DNA of 64,000 nt, taken from Mucilaginibacter geliditolerans (GTDB lineage: Bacteria > Bacteroidota > Bacteroidia > Sphingobacteriales > Sphingobacteriaceae). Below are positions 1 through 9,442 of this stretch, piece after piece. The notes beneath the pieces were generated by a model. That model saw only the letters and a program-made list of their open reading frames with translations, was not told the origin of the DNA and did no database searches. The stretch spans positions 62,001 through 126,000 of the forward strand of contig NZ_JACHBY010000008.1 of NCBI RefSeq assembly GCF_014200495.1, in the 5' to 3' direction. Within the stretch, counting starts at the first letter, position 1. Each line of letters starts with the position of its first letter. Made by a program: the position numbers and the translations under genes.

Positions 1-512
1 AAAGGAAACAGCAATATTATAGTAGTTGGGATAAGAACAATGCCTTTTGCGTAATAGATGCCGATTAGTACTATAAATAAAATGAACTGCACAGCGAACC
101 TTACCAGGTTTGATAGAACGATACTTAAAGGCATAATAAGCCTTGGGAAATAAACCTTACCCAGCATAGCCGCGTTATCTTTAAATACGGTTGATGTTTT
201 TGTAAGGCAATCTGAAAAATAATTCCAGAGGATGGTGCCTGCCAGGTAGAAGAGTGGGGCCGGTACCCCCGGCGTTTTTATACCGGCCAGGTTGCTGAAT
301 ACCAGGTTGTAAATTAAAATGGTAACGATGGGCTGTATAAAAAACCATAGCGGGCCTAAAATGGTTTGCTTATAAAATGATACGAAATCGCGGCGCACCA
401 GCAGGAAAAGCAGATCGCGGTAATGCCAGGTATCTTTCAGCTTTAGATCAAGCAGACTGCTTTTCGCGCTGATCTCAATATCCCAATGCTCTTTATTAGC
501 TAATTGATCCAT
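1..512 (-). CDS. ABC-2 type polysaccharide export permease (partial)
   Basis: Likely inner-membrane permease of a two-component ABC exporter for surface polysaccharide (Wzm/TagG type). The ATG is at 510-512 on the minus strand and about 170 codons are visible before the gene runs off the left edge. The N-terminal ~35 residues are polar and lead into DLLFLLVRRDF, then a hydrophobic stretch with GPLWFFIQPI, followed by further membrane segments, which is the usual start of this family. The start overlaps the end of the upstream glycosyltransferase gene by 17 bp, suggesting translational coupling. The partner ATPase is not in view. The family is clear; the substrate is inferred from context only. 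Confidence 0.85.
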   Translation of the reverse strand, partial: MDQLANKEHWDIEISAKSSLLDLKLKDTWHYRDLLFLLVRRDFVSFYKQTILGPLWFFIQPIVTILIYNLVFSNLAGIKTPGVPAPLFYLAGTILWNYFSDCLTKTSTVFKDNAAMLGKVYFPRLIMPLSIVLSNLVRFAVQFILFIVLIGIYYAKGIVLIPTTIILLFP

Positions 513-1626
513 TACTTAATAATTGCTGTAATTTATTCATATAATCTTGTTCGTTAAAATGCAGCAAACATTGTTGCTGCAGATTTTCGCGTTGTTGTAA
601 TGTTATCGGCACTTTTAGGCTTTCGGTTATAGCTTCTTCCAGTTCGGTTACGTTGTTAACGTCAATTGCTTTGCCTAATTCGCCGTTACGTATGGCATCA
701 ATACTGCCATCGGCATTACCGCAAATAACGGGCAGGCCACATGCCAGCGCTTCAATAAACACAATTCCAAACCCCTCCTTTTTACTGGGCAATACAAACA
801 GATCGGCTAATAAAAAATGGTCGGATAATTCTTTTTCGGCTACAAAGCCGGTTAATATTACCTGCTCTTGTACGTTATTTGCTGCTATAAGTTCTTTTAT
901 GCGGATGCCCTCTTCGGTATCATACTGCCCGGCAAGCATATATTTTATAGCTGGGAATTTGTTTTTTAGGTTACTTACGGCCCTGATAACCTGCTCGTGG
1001 CCCTTATATTGCTCCGAAGCGGCGAGCCTTGTTAAGGTAAATATTAAGGGCTCATTACCGGTTAAGCCATACCTGGCAAGCAGGTGTTGCGGTTTTGAAA
1101 ACGTATTCGGCAATTTCATGAAGGGGTCAATAGCATTGTTTAAAACAAGGCATTTAGCTGCATCGGCATTGTGCATGTTAATTACCTGCTGCCGGGTGAA
1201 ATTGCTTACAGATATAATTTTATCGCATTTTGATAACAGCGTTTTTTTCAACTTTGAGAGTGGCCGCCAAACCTCAATACCATGAGCTATAAGCCATACC
1301 TCGCATTTGGGGTTAATTATTTTTGTAATTACACCAATAAATGAAAGGTTGATATGGCTTAATATAATAACATCAGCCTTTGCCGCTTTTTTTAATGATT
1401 GCAGCCCAAAACTAACCCTGTTTGAATTAAAGCCCCTGAAGTTTGCTGAAGGGAGATATTGCGGCATCAGATCATGATCTGCATCATAAGCCGCAAACAT
1501 TTTAAAATCCCAGTTATTTTCTTTGGCGGCATGGTATAGCGAATGCGCGAGCGTGCGGGTCATTTTTTGGATGCCGCCCGTTGTGCTAAACGTTTGTAAA
1601 CTAAAAAGCATTATTTTTTTACTCAT
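496..1626 (-). CDS. Glycosyltransferase family 4 protein
   Basis: 376-residue GT-B fold, probably retaining, glycosyltransferase that would add a sugar to a lipid-linked glycan on the cytoplasmic face of the inner membrane. The N-terminal half has the STTGGIQKM acceptor-side loop. The C-terminal half carries the nucleotide-sugar region with KKEGFGIVFIEALACGLPVI, the E-x7-E motif typical of GT4. It overlaps asnB by 8 bp at its start and the ABC permease by 17 bp at its end, so it sits inside a tight leftward polysaccharide operon. Donor and acceptor sugars cannot be told from sequence. Confidence 0.9.
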   Translation of the reverse strand: MSKKIMLFSLQTFSTTGGIQKMTRTLAHSLYHAAKENNWDFKMFAAYDADHDLMPQYLPSANFRGFNSNRVSFGLQSLKKAAKADVIILSHINLSFIGVITKIINPKCEVWLIAHGIEVWRPLSKLKKTLLSKCDKIISVSNFTRQQVINMHNADAAKCLVLNNAIDPFMKLPNTFSKPQHLLARYGLTGNEPLIFTLTRLAASEQYKGHEQVIRAVSNLKNKFPAIKYMLAGQYDTEEGIRIKELIAANNVQEQVILTGFVAEKELSDHFLLADLFVLPSKKEGFGIVFIEALACGLPVICGNADGSIDAIRNGELGKAIDVNNVTELEEAITESLKVPITLQQRENLQQQCLLHFNEQDYMNKLQQLLSNGSIS

Positions 1627-3406
1627 GCGTTTTTAGCTGGTATAATGCAAAGCTTTTTGACCAATGCACTTTATTTTCTTTAAATTTTTTAATTACGTTT
1701 TGTGCTGTTTTACCCTGGTATAAACTGTAATCGCTAATTGCAGGAAGCTGCTGCATCCATTGTTGTAACGGGAATGAGAAGCCCATTTTTGGCCTGTTCC
1801 AGATCTTTTCGGGTAATATATCTTTAAAGCTATCAATCAATAATTTTTTAGCCTGTATTTTACTGAACCTTATATCAGGCGAGATGCGCATGGTTAAACG
1901 GTGGAAATCCTCATCCAGAAAAGGTACTCTTACCTCTAAGCCGTGGCTCATGCTCATTATATCGGTATCCCGTAATAGTTGATTCTGCATGTACAGGTTT
2001 GTTTCCATCCAGGCGGCATACTCCCCGTCATAATGCTTGCAGCCTGATGTAATAGTATCGCTGAATAATATGTCAGTAACCTGTTTGGTATCGGCATTAA
2101 GCATTTTAGCTATATCGGCGGGTGTAAATAACCCGCGTAACAAAAGATAATCAGCCAATGGATGATTGTGCGATAAAAATTCTATTTTTTTATACTGATC
2201 TGGCGCAAAAGACAGCGCAAGTGAAACCAAGGGTGCAGGTATCTTTCTTAAATATTTTAAATATTTTATCCTGTTGAATGATGGATACCCACCATACAGC
2301 TCATCGGCACCAAGACCTGAAAGTACAGCTTTTAAGCCATCCTGCCGGGCATATTTACTAATGAACCAGGTGTTAATGCCATCGGTAGTAGGCATATCCA
2401 TAGCGGCCAGTATCTGCGGAAAGGATTCTTCAAAATCCTGCTGTTTTACCAAATGCGTGAATTTTTCGCCCTGTATCTCATTAAATACTACATGCTGATA
2501 AGCGCTTTCATCATAAGCCTTCTCGTTGAAAAATATGGATATAGTTTTTAATTGGGTTTTCTTTTGCGCGTTTGCCAGTAAAGTAATAAGGCTTGAATCA
2601 ATACCCCCGCTTAAAAAAACACCAACCTGCGCGTCAGCTATCAACTGGCGATCAATAGAAGATGTTAATACATCATGTATGAGCTGCTTGACTTCATTTT
2701 CATTGGTGATGTATGATTCTTTTATATGCTTATAATACTCACCGGTTGTAAACGTGCTTTTATTATTATCCCAGCATAAAAAATTGCCTTTAGGCAGGCT
2801 GAACACATTTTTTAATGTGGTATAGGGTTCGGGTATGTGCCCAAATGCTAAAAAACGTACCTGCCATTGGTTATCGGCCTGGGTAGCTATACCGGCAGCT
2901 TTTAATGCTTTTACTTCGGATGAAAAGCTTAGCTGTCCGTTTTCAATATGATAATACAGTGGTTTTATGCCGGCTGTGTCACGTACCAGGTAGGTTAATG
3001 CTTTTGCTTTGTCATAAAGAGCAAAGGCAAACATACCGCGTAGCTTTTCGAATGCTGAAACACCCCAGTGCAGGTACGCCTGTATAATAACTTCGGTATC
3101 GGTACCTGAATGAAAACTTGCTCCGGCAAGGGAAAGTTCACTTTTAAGCTCCCTATAATTATATATCTCGCCATTGAATGTTATCCATGCTTTCTCCTGT
3201 ACATCGGCCATTGGCTGATGGCCATTACGGCTTAAATCAATAATTGAAAGTCTTCGATGTCCAAATGCCAGGTGTTTTTCATTGTCTGAAAAAATACCCT
3301 CATCATCGGGGCCGCCATGTTGTAAGGCATGACACATAGTTTTCACCTTAGTTTTGATCTCTTCCGGTTGTAAGCGGTAAGATATTATTCCAGCAATTCT
3401 GCACAT
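1619..3406 (-). CDS. asnB: Asparagine synthase (glutamine-hydrolysing)
   Basis: 595 residues, close to the usual length of the exopolysaccharide-locus AsnB group. After Met comes Cys2, the glutaminase nucleophile (MCRIAGI), followed by a class-II glutamine amidotransferase domain to about residue 200. The C-terminal synthetase domain has the PP-loop LSGGIDSS near residues 265-272 and LSGLGADELYGGYP further on. Typical members transfer ammonia from glutamine to an aspartate side chain. In polysaccharide clusters such proteins may instead amidate uronic acids or sugars. It starts after a 147 bp gap below the NusG-like gene and overlaps the next glycosyltransferase by 8 bp. Amidation of the glycan is an inference. 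Confidence 0.9.
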   Translation of the reverse strand: MCRIAGIISYRLQPEEIKTKVKTMCHALQHGGPDDEGIFSDNEKHLAFGHRRLSIIDLSRNGHQPMADVQEKAWITFNGEIYNYRELKSELSLAGASFHSGTDTEVIIQAYLHWGVSAFEKLRGMFAFALYDKAKALTYLVRDTAGIKPLYYHIENGQLSFSSEVKALKAAGIATQADNQWQVRFLAFGHIPEPYTTLKNVFSLPKGNFLCWDNNKSTFTTGEYYKHIKESYITNENEVKQLIHDVLTSSIDRQLIADAQVGVFLSGGIDSSLITLLANAQKKTQLKTISIFFNEKAYDESAYQHVVFNEIQGEKFTHLVKQQDFEESFPQILAAMDMPTTDGINTWFISKYARQDGLKAVLSGLGADELYGGYPSFNRIKYLKYLRKIPAPLVSLALSFAPDQYKKIEFLSHNHPLADYLLLRGLFTPADIAKMLNADTKQVTDILFSDTITSGCKHYDGEYAAWMETNLYMQNQLLRDTDIMSMSHGLEVRVPFLDEDFHRLTMRISPDIRFSKIQAKKLLIDSFKDILPEKIWNRPKMGFSFPLQQWMQQLPAISDYSLYQGKTAQNVIKKFKENKVHWSKSFALYQLKTHE

Positions 3407-3553
3407 AATTGGGGTATATTCATGGCTTCGCCGCGTCAGTCACACGGGTTGTATGTAATTGACTGTTTATCAGCATAGTTAAAACTATGCCGGTTAATCT
3501 AACTTATGGCATTTAATTAACCCAAAAATGCCGTTTGGTATATATAGGTCTTT

Positions 3554-4063
3554 TTAAAATCTATCAATTATTGAAGCCGCAACATGCACTATTATGGTGC
3601 AGCCCAAACTTTCAAGCCGTAATGCCAACTGTTTTTGTGACCGGTAGGATATGATCTCACCTGTCATACCTTTAAGCGGGCCTGCTTTTATAATTATTTT
3701 TTCGCCTGGCTGCAAATTCTCTTCAGTTATTTCCAGTTCAAACGGGCTTGCTATTAATAATTTAAGTTGTTCTATCTGCCGGTCGGGCATGGCGGTAATC
3801 CGGCCGCCAAAATATAAAAATCGTGCTATACCCTTTGTCATTAACACCTCGGTTTGCTCGTGCTCTTTAATATGCACAAACAAGTATGATTTAATGAAAG
3901 GCTCTTCTACCCATTTTTTCCGGTCGCTCCATTTTTTAAGCTGCCGTTGTAAGGGTAGGTAAGCTTCAATCCCTTTGTTAATTAAGGATTGATATGCCTT
4001 TTTTTCAGCTCGTGGGTTTGTGTAAACCGGGTACCATTTGCCTGTATCTAATTTTACACCCAT
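3554..4063 (-). CDS. UpxY/NusG-like transcription antiterminator
   Basis: 169-residue NusG paralogue. The N-terminal NGN domain begins WYPVYTNPRAEKKAYQSL, and the C-terminal KOW motif is visible in GEKIIIKAGPLKGMTGEI (about residues 115-132). In Bacteroides, UpxY proteins bind RNA polymerase and stop early termination in their own capsule operons. This gene lies 11 bp after the autokinase gene and before the asnB-glycosyltransferase-permease part, so action on the distal operon is plausible. The 147 bp gap that follows could hold the site where it acts. The family is clear; the target operon is inferred. Confidence 0.85.
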   Translation of the reverse strand: MGVKLDTGKWYPVYTNPRAEKKAYQSLINKGIEAYLPLQRQLKKWSDRKKWVEEPFIKSYLFVHIKEHEQTEVLMTKGIARFLYFGGRITAMPDRQIEQLKLLIASPFELEITEENLQPGEKIIIKAGPLKGMTGEIISYRSQKQLALRLESLGCTIIVHVAASIIDRF

Positions 4064-4074
4064 AAACTAAAAAC

Positions 4075-6498
4075 CTATTGTTTTTTAAACCAACGTCTGA
4101 TGTCCCACCATTTTGCTTTGTCAGAATCCACGTAATAACCCGAGCTTTCGTAACCTAAATAATCAGAATAATAATAATATCGGCTACCGTAATTTTCGCC
4201 GGTGAACTTAGTGGTGTAATATCTTGAGTGCAGCAAATCTTCGGCAAAAGCATTTAATATAATTACGGTATTATCCAGTTGGTATTCATGAGCAATGCGT
4301 TGGGGTATTGTAGCTGCATAATATTTTGATTTACCTGATCTGATAACGAAAGCATTGATATCACTTACCCTTATGAGCGGTATAGCATCAGATACCAGGC
4401 CTATTGGGGCGGTATCGATCATAATAATATCATACCTGGTTTTCAATTCCTCAATAAGGGTTGTCATGCGTGGGCTGTGTAAAAGCTCTGACGGGTTAGG
4501 CGGAACAGAGCCCGATACCATAAAATCCAGGTTTTCCTGTTTGGAATGAGATATGATCTCATCAATAGTACATTGATTGGCGAGGTAATTACTTAAACCT
4601 TTATCATTGGGCACATTAAAGGTTTTGTGGATTTTTGAACGGCGTAAATCGGCTGCTATAAGTATAACCTTTTTATCGATAAGGGATAATGTACTTGACA
4701 GGTTAATAGCCACAAATGATTTTCCTTCCCCGGCAACTTCTGATGTAACGCAGATCACTTTACTGGTTTTTTCTGAAGCCAAAAAGCTTAAGTTGGTACG
4801 TACTGAACGTACTGACTCGGCAAAAACAGATTTAGGCTTACTTATGGCCAGAATTTGTTTATTGTCTGAGTCCATATCGTCAGGGAATTTTCTGATGATA
4901 CCAAGAATAGGTATAGTTGTAAGACTTTCAATGGTTTCCTTGTCATAAATATAAGGATTTAAAACCCTGATAAGTATGATTAGGCCTAAACCCATAAGTA
5001 TACCTAAAATTATAGCTGTGCGGTGTATCCCACTCTCATTAGGTGAAACCGGGCTGTAGTTAGGCTGGGCCTGTTCAATAATTGTAGCGCCGGGTAATAT
5101 TGCCGAGCGACTTATTTGTGCCTCTAATTTCTTTTCAGATAAGAAAGAATAAACTTTATCATTAACCTCAAAATCACGTTTCAGACTAACCATTTCGCGT
5201 TCAGCTTCAGGCAGTAATGCTATTTGCTGATTAACCTCGTTCAATTTATCATTCAGATAGCTTATACTTTTTCCAATGCGGATACGTGATTCATTGATAT
5301 TATTGAGGGCTGCATTTTTTATCTGCAATATTTGCTGATTAACATCCTGTACAGGTTGCGAGTTGGCATTAAACTGCTTTAGCATATCGCTTTTTTTCAG
5401 CAAAAGGCCATCAAGTGTTTCAATTAATGCGCCGAGCAAGGGATCAATCACCCCCTCCATCTTGAAGTTAATATTTATATTATCCGCTTCACTGGTGATT
5501 TGCTTTTTAAGCTGATCTATTGCTATCTGCTGTATCTTCAACAGGGAAATCTGTGTTTCCAGCTCTTTAGCTCCAGTTAATTCAGTTTGTGCTGCGGTGG
5601 TAACATCAATAACCTTTGAATTTTCTTTGTTCTCTTTGATCTTGGTGGCCGAACTCCGGACCTCGGCAGAAAGTGTATCGAGCTGGTTTTGAATAAAGTG
5701 GATCATTTGCGTGGCCGACAATGTTTTTTGATTGCGGTCATAAGTCAAATATTCCATCATTATTGCATTTAATATATCGGCTGAAAACTGCGGATTATAA
5801 TCAGTTTGCTGTAAGGAGATAATGTTTGAATTTTTTGACACCTCGCTTGTGCGCAAGCCTCCTTTTACCCTGCCCAGGTAATCTTCGGGTGTGTTAAACT
5901 TAAACAGGTAAACAACCTTGTTTAATATGTAAGCAGGCTTTTGAATGCTGAATGCTGTTGGCCCTACATTTACAGGCGTGTTATAATTGAATATTTTTTT
6001 TACGGTTTTGCCAGCTTCTTTATAACTAAGACGGAATGAATTGTTATTAACAGGCTGAAAGCTGATCTGATCATGAAAATAGTTTGTGCTGTCGAATTTT
6101 AACAGTTGAATATTTAAGGGCTTTTCAGGATAAAGATCACTTGTGCGTATGCGGCCGCCCACATAAAAGCTGATACGGTAATCCAGATCCTTAATAGCAT
6201 CAAGTATCAGGCTGCGGCTTTGTATTACATAAGTTTCACTTTGTACCCTTGACGGCCCTTTGTCAGCATTAATAACACTTACAAGGTCTGATATTTCAGA
6301 TTTTTTTTCCTCAAACTTCATCGTGGCCGATGTAGCATAGGTTTTTGGCGTATACCATAAATAGGCATAGGCTACTAGCATACATATGCTTATTGATGCT
6401 GCTATCCAATACCAGCGGCTTATAAGTATTTTGGCAATTTTAAAATAGTCGAGTTCCTGATTAGGTAACCTCTTCGATATCTTCTCGGTTTCTTCCAT
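4075..6498 (-). CDS. Wzc-like polysaccharide co-polymerase / tyrosine autokinase
   Basis: 807-residue inner-membrane protein controlling polysaccharide chain length and export. There is a membrane segment near residue 30-50, a long periplasmic Wzz/GNVR domain with coiled coil (about 60-480), a second membrane segment near 490-515 and a cytoplasmic BY-kinase domain. Kinase motifs are Walker A EVAGEGKSFVAINLS (~590), Walker A' VILIAADLRRSKIHK and Walker B IIMIDTAPIG (~690). The last 50 residues hold about a dozen tyrosines in short runs, the expected autophosphorylation cluster. Its ATG overlaps the stop codon of the upstream export-protein gene by one base, so the two are coupled. Confidence 0.93.
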   Translation of the reverse strand: MEETEKISKRLPNQELDYFKIAKILISRWYWIAASISICMLVAYAYLWYTPKTYATSATMKFEEKKSEISDLVSVINADKGPSRVQSETYVIQSRSLILDAIKDLDYRISFYVGGRIRTSDLYPEKPLNIQLLKFDSTNYFHDQISFQPVNNNSFRLSYKEAGKTVKKIFNYNTPVNVGPTAFSIQKPAYILNKVVYLFKFNTPEDYLGRVKGGLRTSEVSKNSNIISLQQTDYNPQFSADILNAIMMEYLTYDRNQKTLSATQMIHFIQNQLDTLSAEVRSSATKIKENKENSKVIDVTTAAQTELTGAKELETQISLLKIQQIAIDQLKKQITSEADNININFKMEGVIDPLLGALIETLDGLLLKKSDMLKQFNANSQPVQDVNQQILQIKNAALNNINESRIRIGKSISYLNDKLNEVNQQIALLPEAEREMVSLKRDFEVNDKVYSFLSEKKLEAQISRSAILPGATIIEQAQPNYSPVSPNESGIHRTAIILGILMGLGLIILIRVLNPYIYDKETIESLTTIPILGIIRKFPDDMDSDNKQILAISKPKSVFAESVRSVRTNLSFLASEKTSKVICVTSEVAGEGKSFVAINLSSTLSLIDKKVILIAADLRRSKIHKTFNVPNDKGLSNYLANQCTIDEIISHSKQENLDFMVSGSVPPNPSELLHSPRMTTLIEELKTRYDIIMIDTAPIGLVSDAIPLIRVSDINAFVIRSGKSKYYAATIPQRIAHEYQLDNTVIILNAFAEDLLHSRYYTTKFTGENYGSRYYYYSDYLGYESSGYYVDSDKAKWWDIRRWFKKQ

Positions 6499-7325
6499 TA
6501 TTTACGTGTAAGCGTAAAAATTATTAAAGCTGTGTTAACTAAAAGCAAAACAGGTTGAATTACAGTTGAGAAAGATTGTAATTTATCTGATTTTACAGCG
6601 CGTTTATTTTGTGCTATATAAATAATATCGCCATTTTGAAGTATTGTTGCCGGGTCTGATAATGAGGTTACACTGCCGAGGTCAACTTCTGTAATTTCAG
6701 GTTTTTTTGGGTTACCCCTGATGATCTTTATATTTTTTTCATTAGCCTTATCAGTGAGGCCACCTGCCTGGCCAATCATTTCAACTAATGTAGTTTTATC
6801 TTTTACTAAAGGATAATTGCCCTGTGCTTTTATTTCACCAAGCATAGTTACCTGAAGGTTTACAATTTTTAACTCAATTATAGGGTCTTTAAGTAGTTTT
6901 TCACGATAAAGCGCTTCTATTTTATTTGAAGCTTCTATCCGGGTTAGGCCGGCAACCTGTATGTGGCCTATAACAGGCAACGCTACATTGCCATCAACCT
7001 CAACCTGATAGGTTTGCCCTTGTGAAGTGGAGCCGCTACTTGATGAAGATGATGTTGATGAAGATGATGTTGGTGATGCGCCCTGGCTACCCATATCGCC
7101 CACTATGTATGACATGCTTTGCAGATTGCGTATCTGAAGTATGTCCTGAGGTTTAATCCGGTAACTCTCTAATGTGGCTGAATCTTTTGGTTTTGCTATA
7201 TCAGCCAGTGAGGCCCTTTGCTCAAAAAGTATTTGATCTTGTTTATAAGAACATGAGGTAAGAATAAGAGCGGTGCCGAGAACTAAATACGTGAAAATTA
7301 AAAAACGGGTACAGGTTCTATTCAT
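6498..7325 (-). CDS. Wza-like polysaccharide export lipoprotein (SLBB)
   Basis: Outer-membrane or periplasmic export protein partnering the autokinase. The start at 7325 gives 275 residues and the signal MNRTCTRFLIFTYL... with lipobox ILTSC. An upstream ATG at 7346 would add seven residues, but it falls inside the apparent -7 promoter box, so 7325 is preferred. The Poly_export domain (IKPQDILQIRNLQSMSY...) is interrupted by a Ser-rich low-complexity stretch, then SLBB-type repeats (QVTMLGEIKAQGNYPLVKDK) and a C-terminal hydrophobic segment. The 3' end overlaps the wzc-like gene by one base. It is divergent from the GT2 gene. Confidence 0.9.
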   Translation of the reverse strand: MNRTCTRFLIFTYLVLGTALILTSCSYKQDQILFEQRASLADIAKPKDSATLESYRIKPQDILQIRNLQSMSYIVGDMGSQGASPTSSSSTSSSSSSGSTSQGQTYQVEVDGNVALPVIGHIQVAGLTRIEASNKIEALYREKLLKDPIIELKIVNLQVTMLGEIKAQGNYPLVKDKTTLVEMIGQAGGLTDKANEKNIKIIRGNPKKPEITEVDLGSVTSLSDPATILQNGDIIYIAQNKRAVKSDKLQSFSTVIQPVLLLVNTALIIFTLTRK

Positions 7326-7337
7326 ATAATTAGGGCG

Positions 7338-7356
7338 AGAGAGCAAAAATACATAA
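7338..7356 (-). promoter_or_regulatory. Probable promoter of the polysaccharide export operon
   Basis: On the minus strand 7343-7351 reads TATTTTTGC, an exact match to the Bacteroidota -7 consensus TAnnTTTG. It lies about 18 bases before the ATG at 7325, giving a leader of roughly 10 nt. No convincing -33 TTG is seen at the usual distance. It lies in the 64 bp gap between the divergent export operon and the GT2 gene. Confidence 0.55.
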
Positions 7357-7389
7357 TTTGCGTTTTTAAATAAGATTTATTTTTCTGGA

Positions 7390-8136
7390 ATGCAGGACCT
7401 TAAAATATCATTAATTACAGTTACCTACAATGCACGGGCCACAATTAGCAGGTGCATTGAGTCGGTAGTGGCCCAAGGGTATAAAAATGTTGAATATATT
7501 ATTATTGACGGGGGATCAAAGGATGCCACTATTGAGTGTATCAATAAGTATAAAGATCATGTAACTGTTTTTGTATCAGAGCCTGATAAGGGTGTATACG
7601 ATGCCATGAACAAGGGGATATTGCTTGCTACCGGAGATATTGTAGGTACACTTAATGCAGACGATTTTTTTGCATCAGACGATATATTGCAGTCAGTAGC
7701 AGATATGTTTGCCGAACAAAATGCCGATATTGCTTATGGCGACCTGGATTATATAGATGAGCAGGGGAAAATTATCCGCAAATGGCGTAGCAATAGCTAC
7801 AAAAAAGGCATTTTTAATCTGGGTTGGATGCCCCCTCACCCTACTTTTTACTGTAAAAGAGAATTATTTAAGCGTTTAGGCTATTATAGCCTTGAATATG
7901 GCACCGCGGCAGATTATGAGCTGATGCTCAGGTATATGCATTTACAAAGTATTCGTATTTGTTATATTAATAAAGTGATGGTTAAAATGCAGTGTGGAGG
8001 AATGAGCAATAATAGCCCCACTAATCGGGTAAGAGCGTGGAAATTTGATTTAAGGGCTATGCGTAGCAATGGTATACAATTTCCTTTGTTTTCTCTGATT
8101 ATCAAGCCGTTGCGTAAAATTGTTCAATATTTTTAA
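7390..8136 (+). CDS. Glycosyltransferase family 2 protein
   Basis: 248-residue GT-A inverting glycosyltransferase. It opens with KISLITVTYNARATISRCIE, then VEYIIIDGGSKDAT, and LNADDFF gives the DXD-type metal site near residue 98. EPDKGVYDAMNKG is the donor-side signature common in WcaA/WcaE-like enzymes of capsule loci. It is soluble apart from a hydrophobic C-terminal tail. It is the first gene of the rightward unit, divergent from the export operon. Linkage and sugar are unknown. Confidence 0.9.
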   Translation: MQDLKISLITVTYNARATISRCIESVVAQGYKNVEYIIIDGGSKDATIECINKYKDHVTVFVSEPDKGVYDAMNKGILLATGDIVGTLNADDFFASDDILQSVADMFAEQNADIAYGDLDYIDEQGKIIRKWRSNSYKKGIFNLGWMPPHPTFYCKRELFKRLGYYSLEYGTAADYELMLRYMHLQSIRICYINKVMVKMQCGGMSNNSPTNRVRAWKFDLRAMRSNGIQFPLFSLIIKPLRKIVQYF

Positions 8137-8212
8137 CTGTTTAAAAAGGGGAGGGCTACTGGGGAACGTTTATTGCAGATTAATAATTAATAATTACAAT
8201 AAACCCTCACAT

Positions 8213-9316
8213 ATGCCTGACTATTTACATACTTATCCTTTTCTTTCATACACCTTTATTATAGTGTTTTCAATGGGGCTTACTTTATCAGCCATTCCAT
8301 CGATACTACACGTAGCACGGGCAAGGCACTTATACGATGATTTAGGTAGTTTTAGAAAACAACATGACCATGGTATACCGCGCCTTGGCGGCATTGCAAT
8401 TTTTGTAAGTTTTACCATCACCGCATTATTGTTTGGCTTTGCCGATAAATCATTACCAACAAACTATATGCTTGCAGCCTGTATCATATTGTTTGCTATG
8501 GGTTTAAAGGATGATTTGTCGGGAGTTAATTCAAGCACGAAATTTTTAATGCAGACATTTGTAGGAGCCATATTGGTGGTGTTGGGCCATATACGCCTTA
8601 CCAGTTTGTATGGCATATTTGGTGTGTTCGACCTCTCGTATGGTGTGAGTGCGGCAGTATCTATCTTAATAATTATACTCGTTGTAAATGCCTTTAACCT
8701 GATTGATGGTATTGACGGGCTGGCATCATTAACAGGGATAATTGTTAACAGTACTTTTGCCGGTTTATTTATATACATGAAACAATATGAACTTGCCGCC
8801 GTAGCGTTGGCACTTGTGGGCGCTACCATCGGGTTTTTAAGGTATAATATTAGCCCTGCTAAAATATTTATGGGTGATACGGGCTCATTATTGCTGGGGC
8901 TGGTATCCGTAATTATGGCTTTGAAGTTTATTGAACTGAATAAATTTTCAGGTGGTAAATTGCCGGATATTATTTCGGCACCGGCATTAGCAGTTGCCAT
9001 ATTAATAGGCCCGGTATTTGATACTTTGCGCGTGTTTACTATACGTATCATTAATGGCGATTCGCCATTCAGTGCCGACCGTAATCACATCCACCACCGT
9101 ATTTTAACACTTGGATATAGTCATATACAAACTACGCTTATTTTATCAGGCTTTAATGTTGTATCAATACTTATAGTATTAATGCTTGGCAATGTTAGTA
9201 ACTCCACGCTGATATTTATGATATTCGGTGTATCGATATTGTTTAACTGGTTTATAACATTCTTAATCCGATCAAAGGAACGCGAGAACCTTGCTTTGCG
9301 GAACTTGTTTACCTAG
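8213..9316 (+). CDS. WecA/MraY-like undecaprenyl-phosphate sugar-1-P transferase
   Basis: Polytopic enzyme (about 10 hydrophobic segments) that would start a glycan by moving a sugar-1-phosphate from a UDP-sugar to undecaprenyl phosphate. Signatures are MGLKDDLSGV, VNAFNLIDGIDGLASL, KIFMGDTGSLLLG and the cytoplasmic DRNHIHHRIL. The ATG at 8213 gives 367 residues. The open frame extends back to 8120, but those extra 31 residues are polar, overlap the GT2 gene and do not resemble the family, so 8213 is preferred. WecA (GlcNAc-1-P) and WbpL-like specificities cannot be separated by eye. It ends at a strong terminator. Confidence 0.9.
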   Translation: MPDYLHTYPFLSYTFIIVFSMGLTLSAIPSILHVARARHLYDDLGSFRKQHDHGIPRLGGIAIFVSFTITALLFGFADKSLPTNYMLAACIILFAMGLKDDLSGVNSSTKFLMQTFVGAILVVLGHIRLTSLYGIFGVFDLSYGVSAAVSILIIILVVNAFNLIDGIDGLASLTGIIVNSTFAGLFIYMKQYELAAVALALVGATIGFLRYNISPAKIFMGDTGSLLLGLVSVIMALKFIELNKFSGGKLPDIISAPALAVAILIGPVFDTLRVFTIRIINGDSPFSADRNHIHHRILTLGYSHIQTTLILSGFNVVSILIVLMLGNVSNSTLIFMIFGVSILFNWFITFLIRSKERENLALRNLFT

Positions 9317-9358
9317 TAGTAAACAATACACATATTTAACAGCGATAGCGCTATTTAT

Positions 9359-9406
9359 AAAAACCTGGAATAGAGCGGCATTTGCCAAACTATTTCCAGG
9401 TTTTTT
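9359..9406 (+). terminator. Intrinsic terminator after the WecA-like gene
   Basis: Inverted repeat AAAAACCTGGAATA ... TATTTCCAGGTTTTTT around an ~18 nt loop, ending in a T-run on the plus strand. The A-rich other side could also stop leftward transcription. Confidence 0.8.
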
Positions 9407-9442
9407 ATTTATCACAGCTTGCAATTTGTTAACTTGCCCCGT

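Noticed and set aside
653..1285. 210-codon plus-strand frame inside the GT4 gene
   Set aside because: Shadow of the glycosyltransferase; no motif.
8464..9051. 195-codon minus-strand frame inside the WecA-like gene
   Set aside because: Shadow of a membrane protein gene; no motif.
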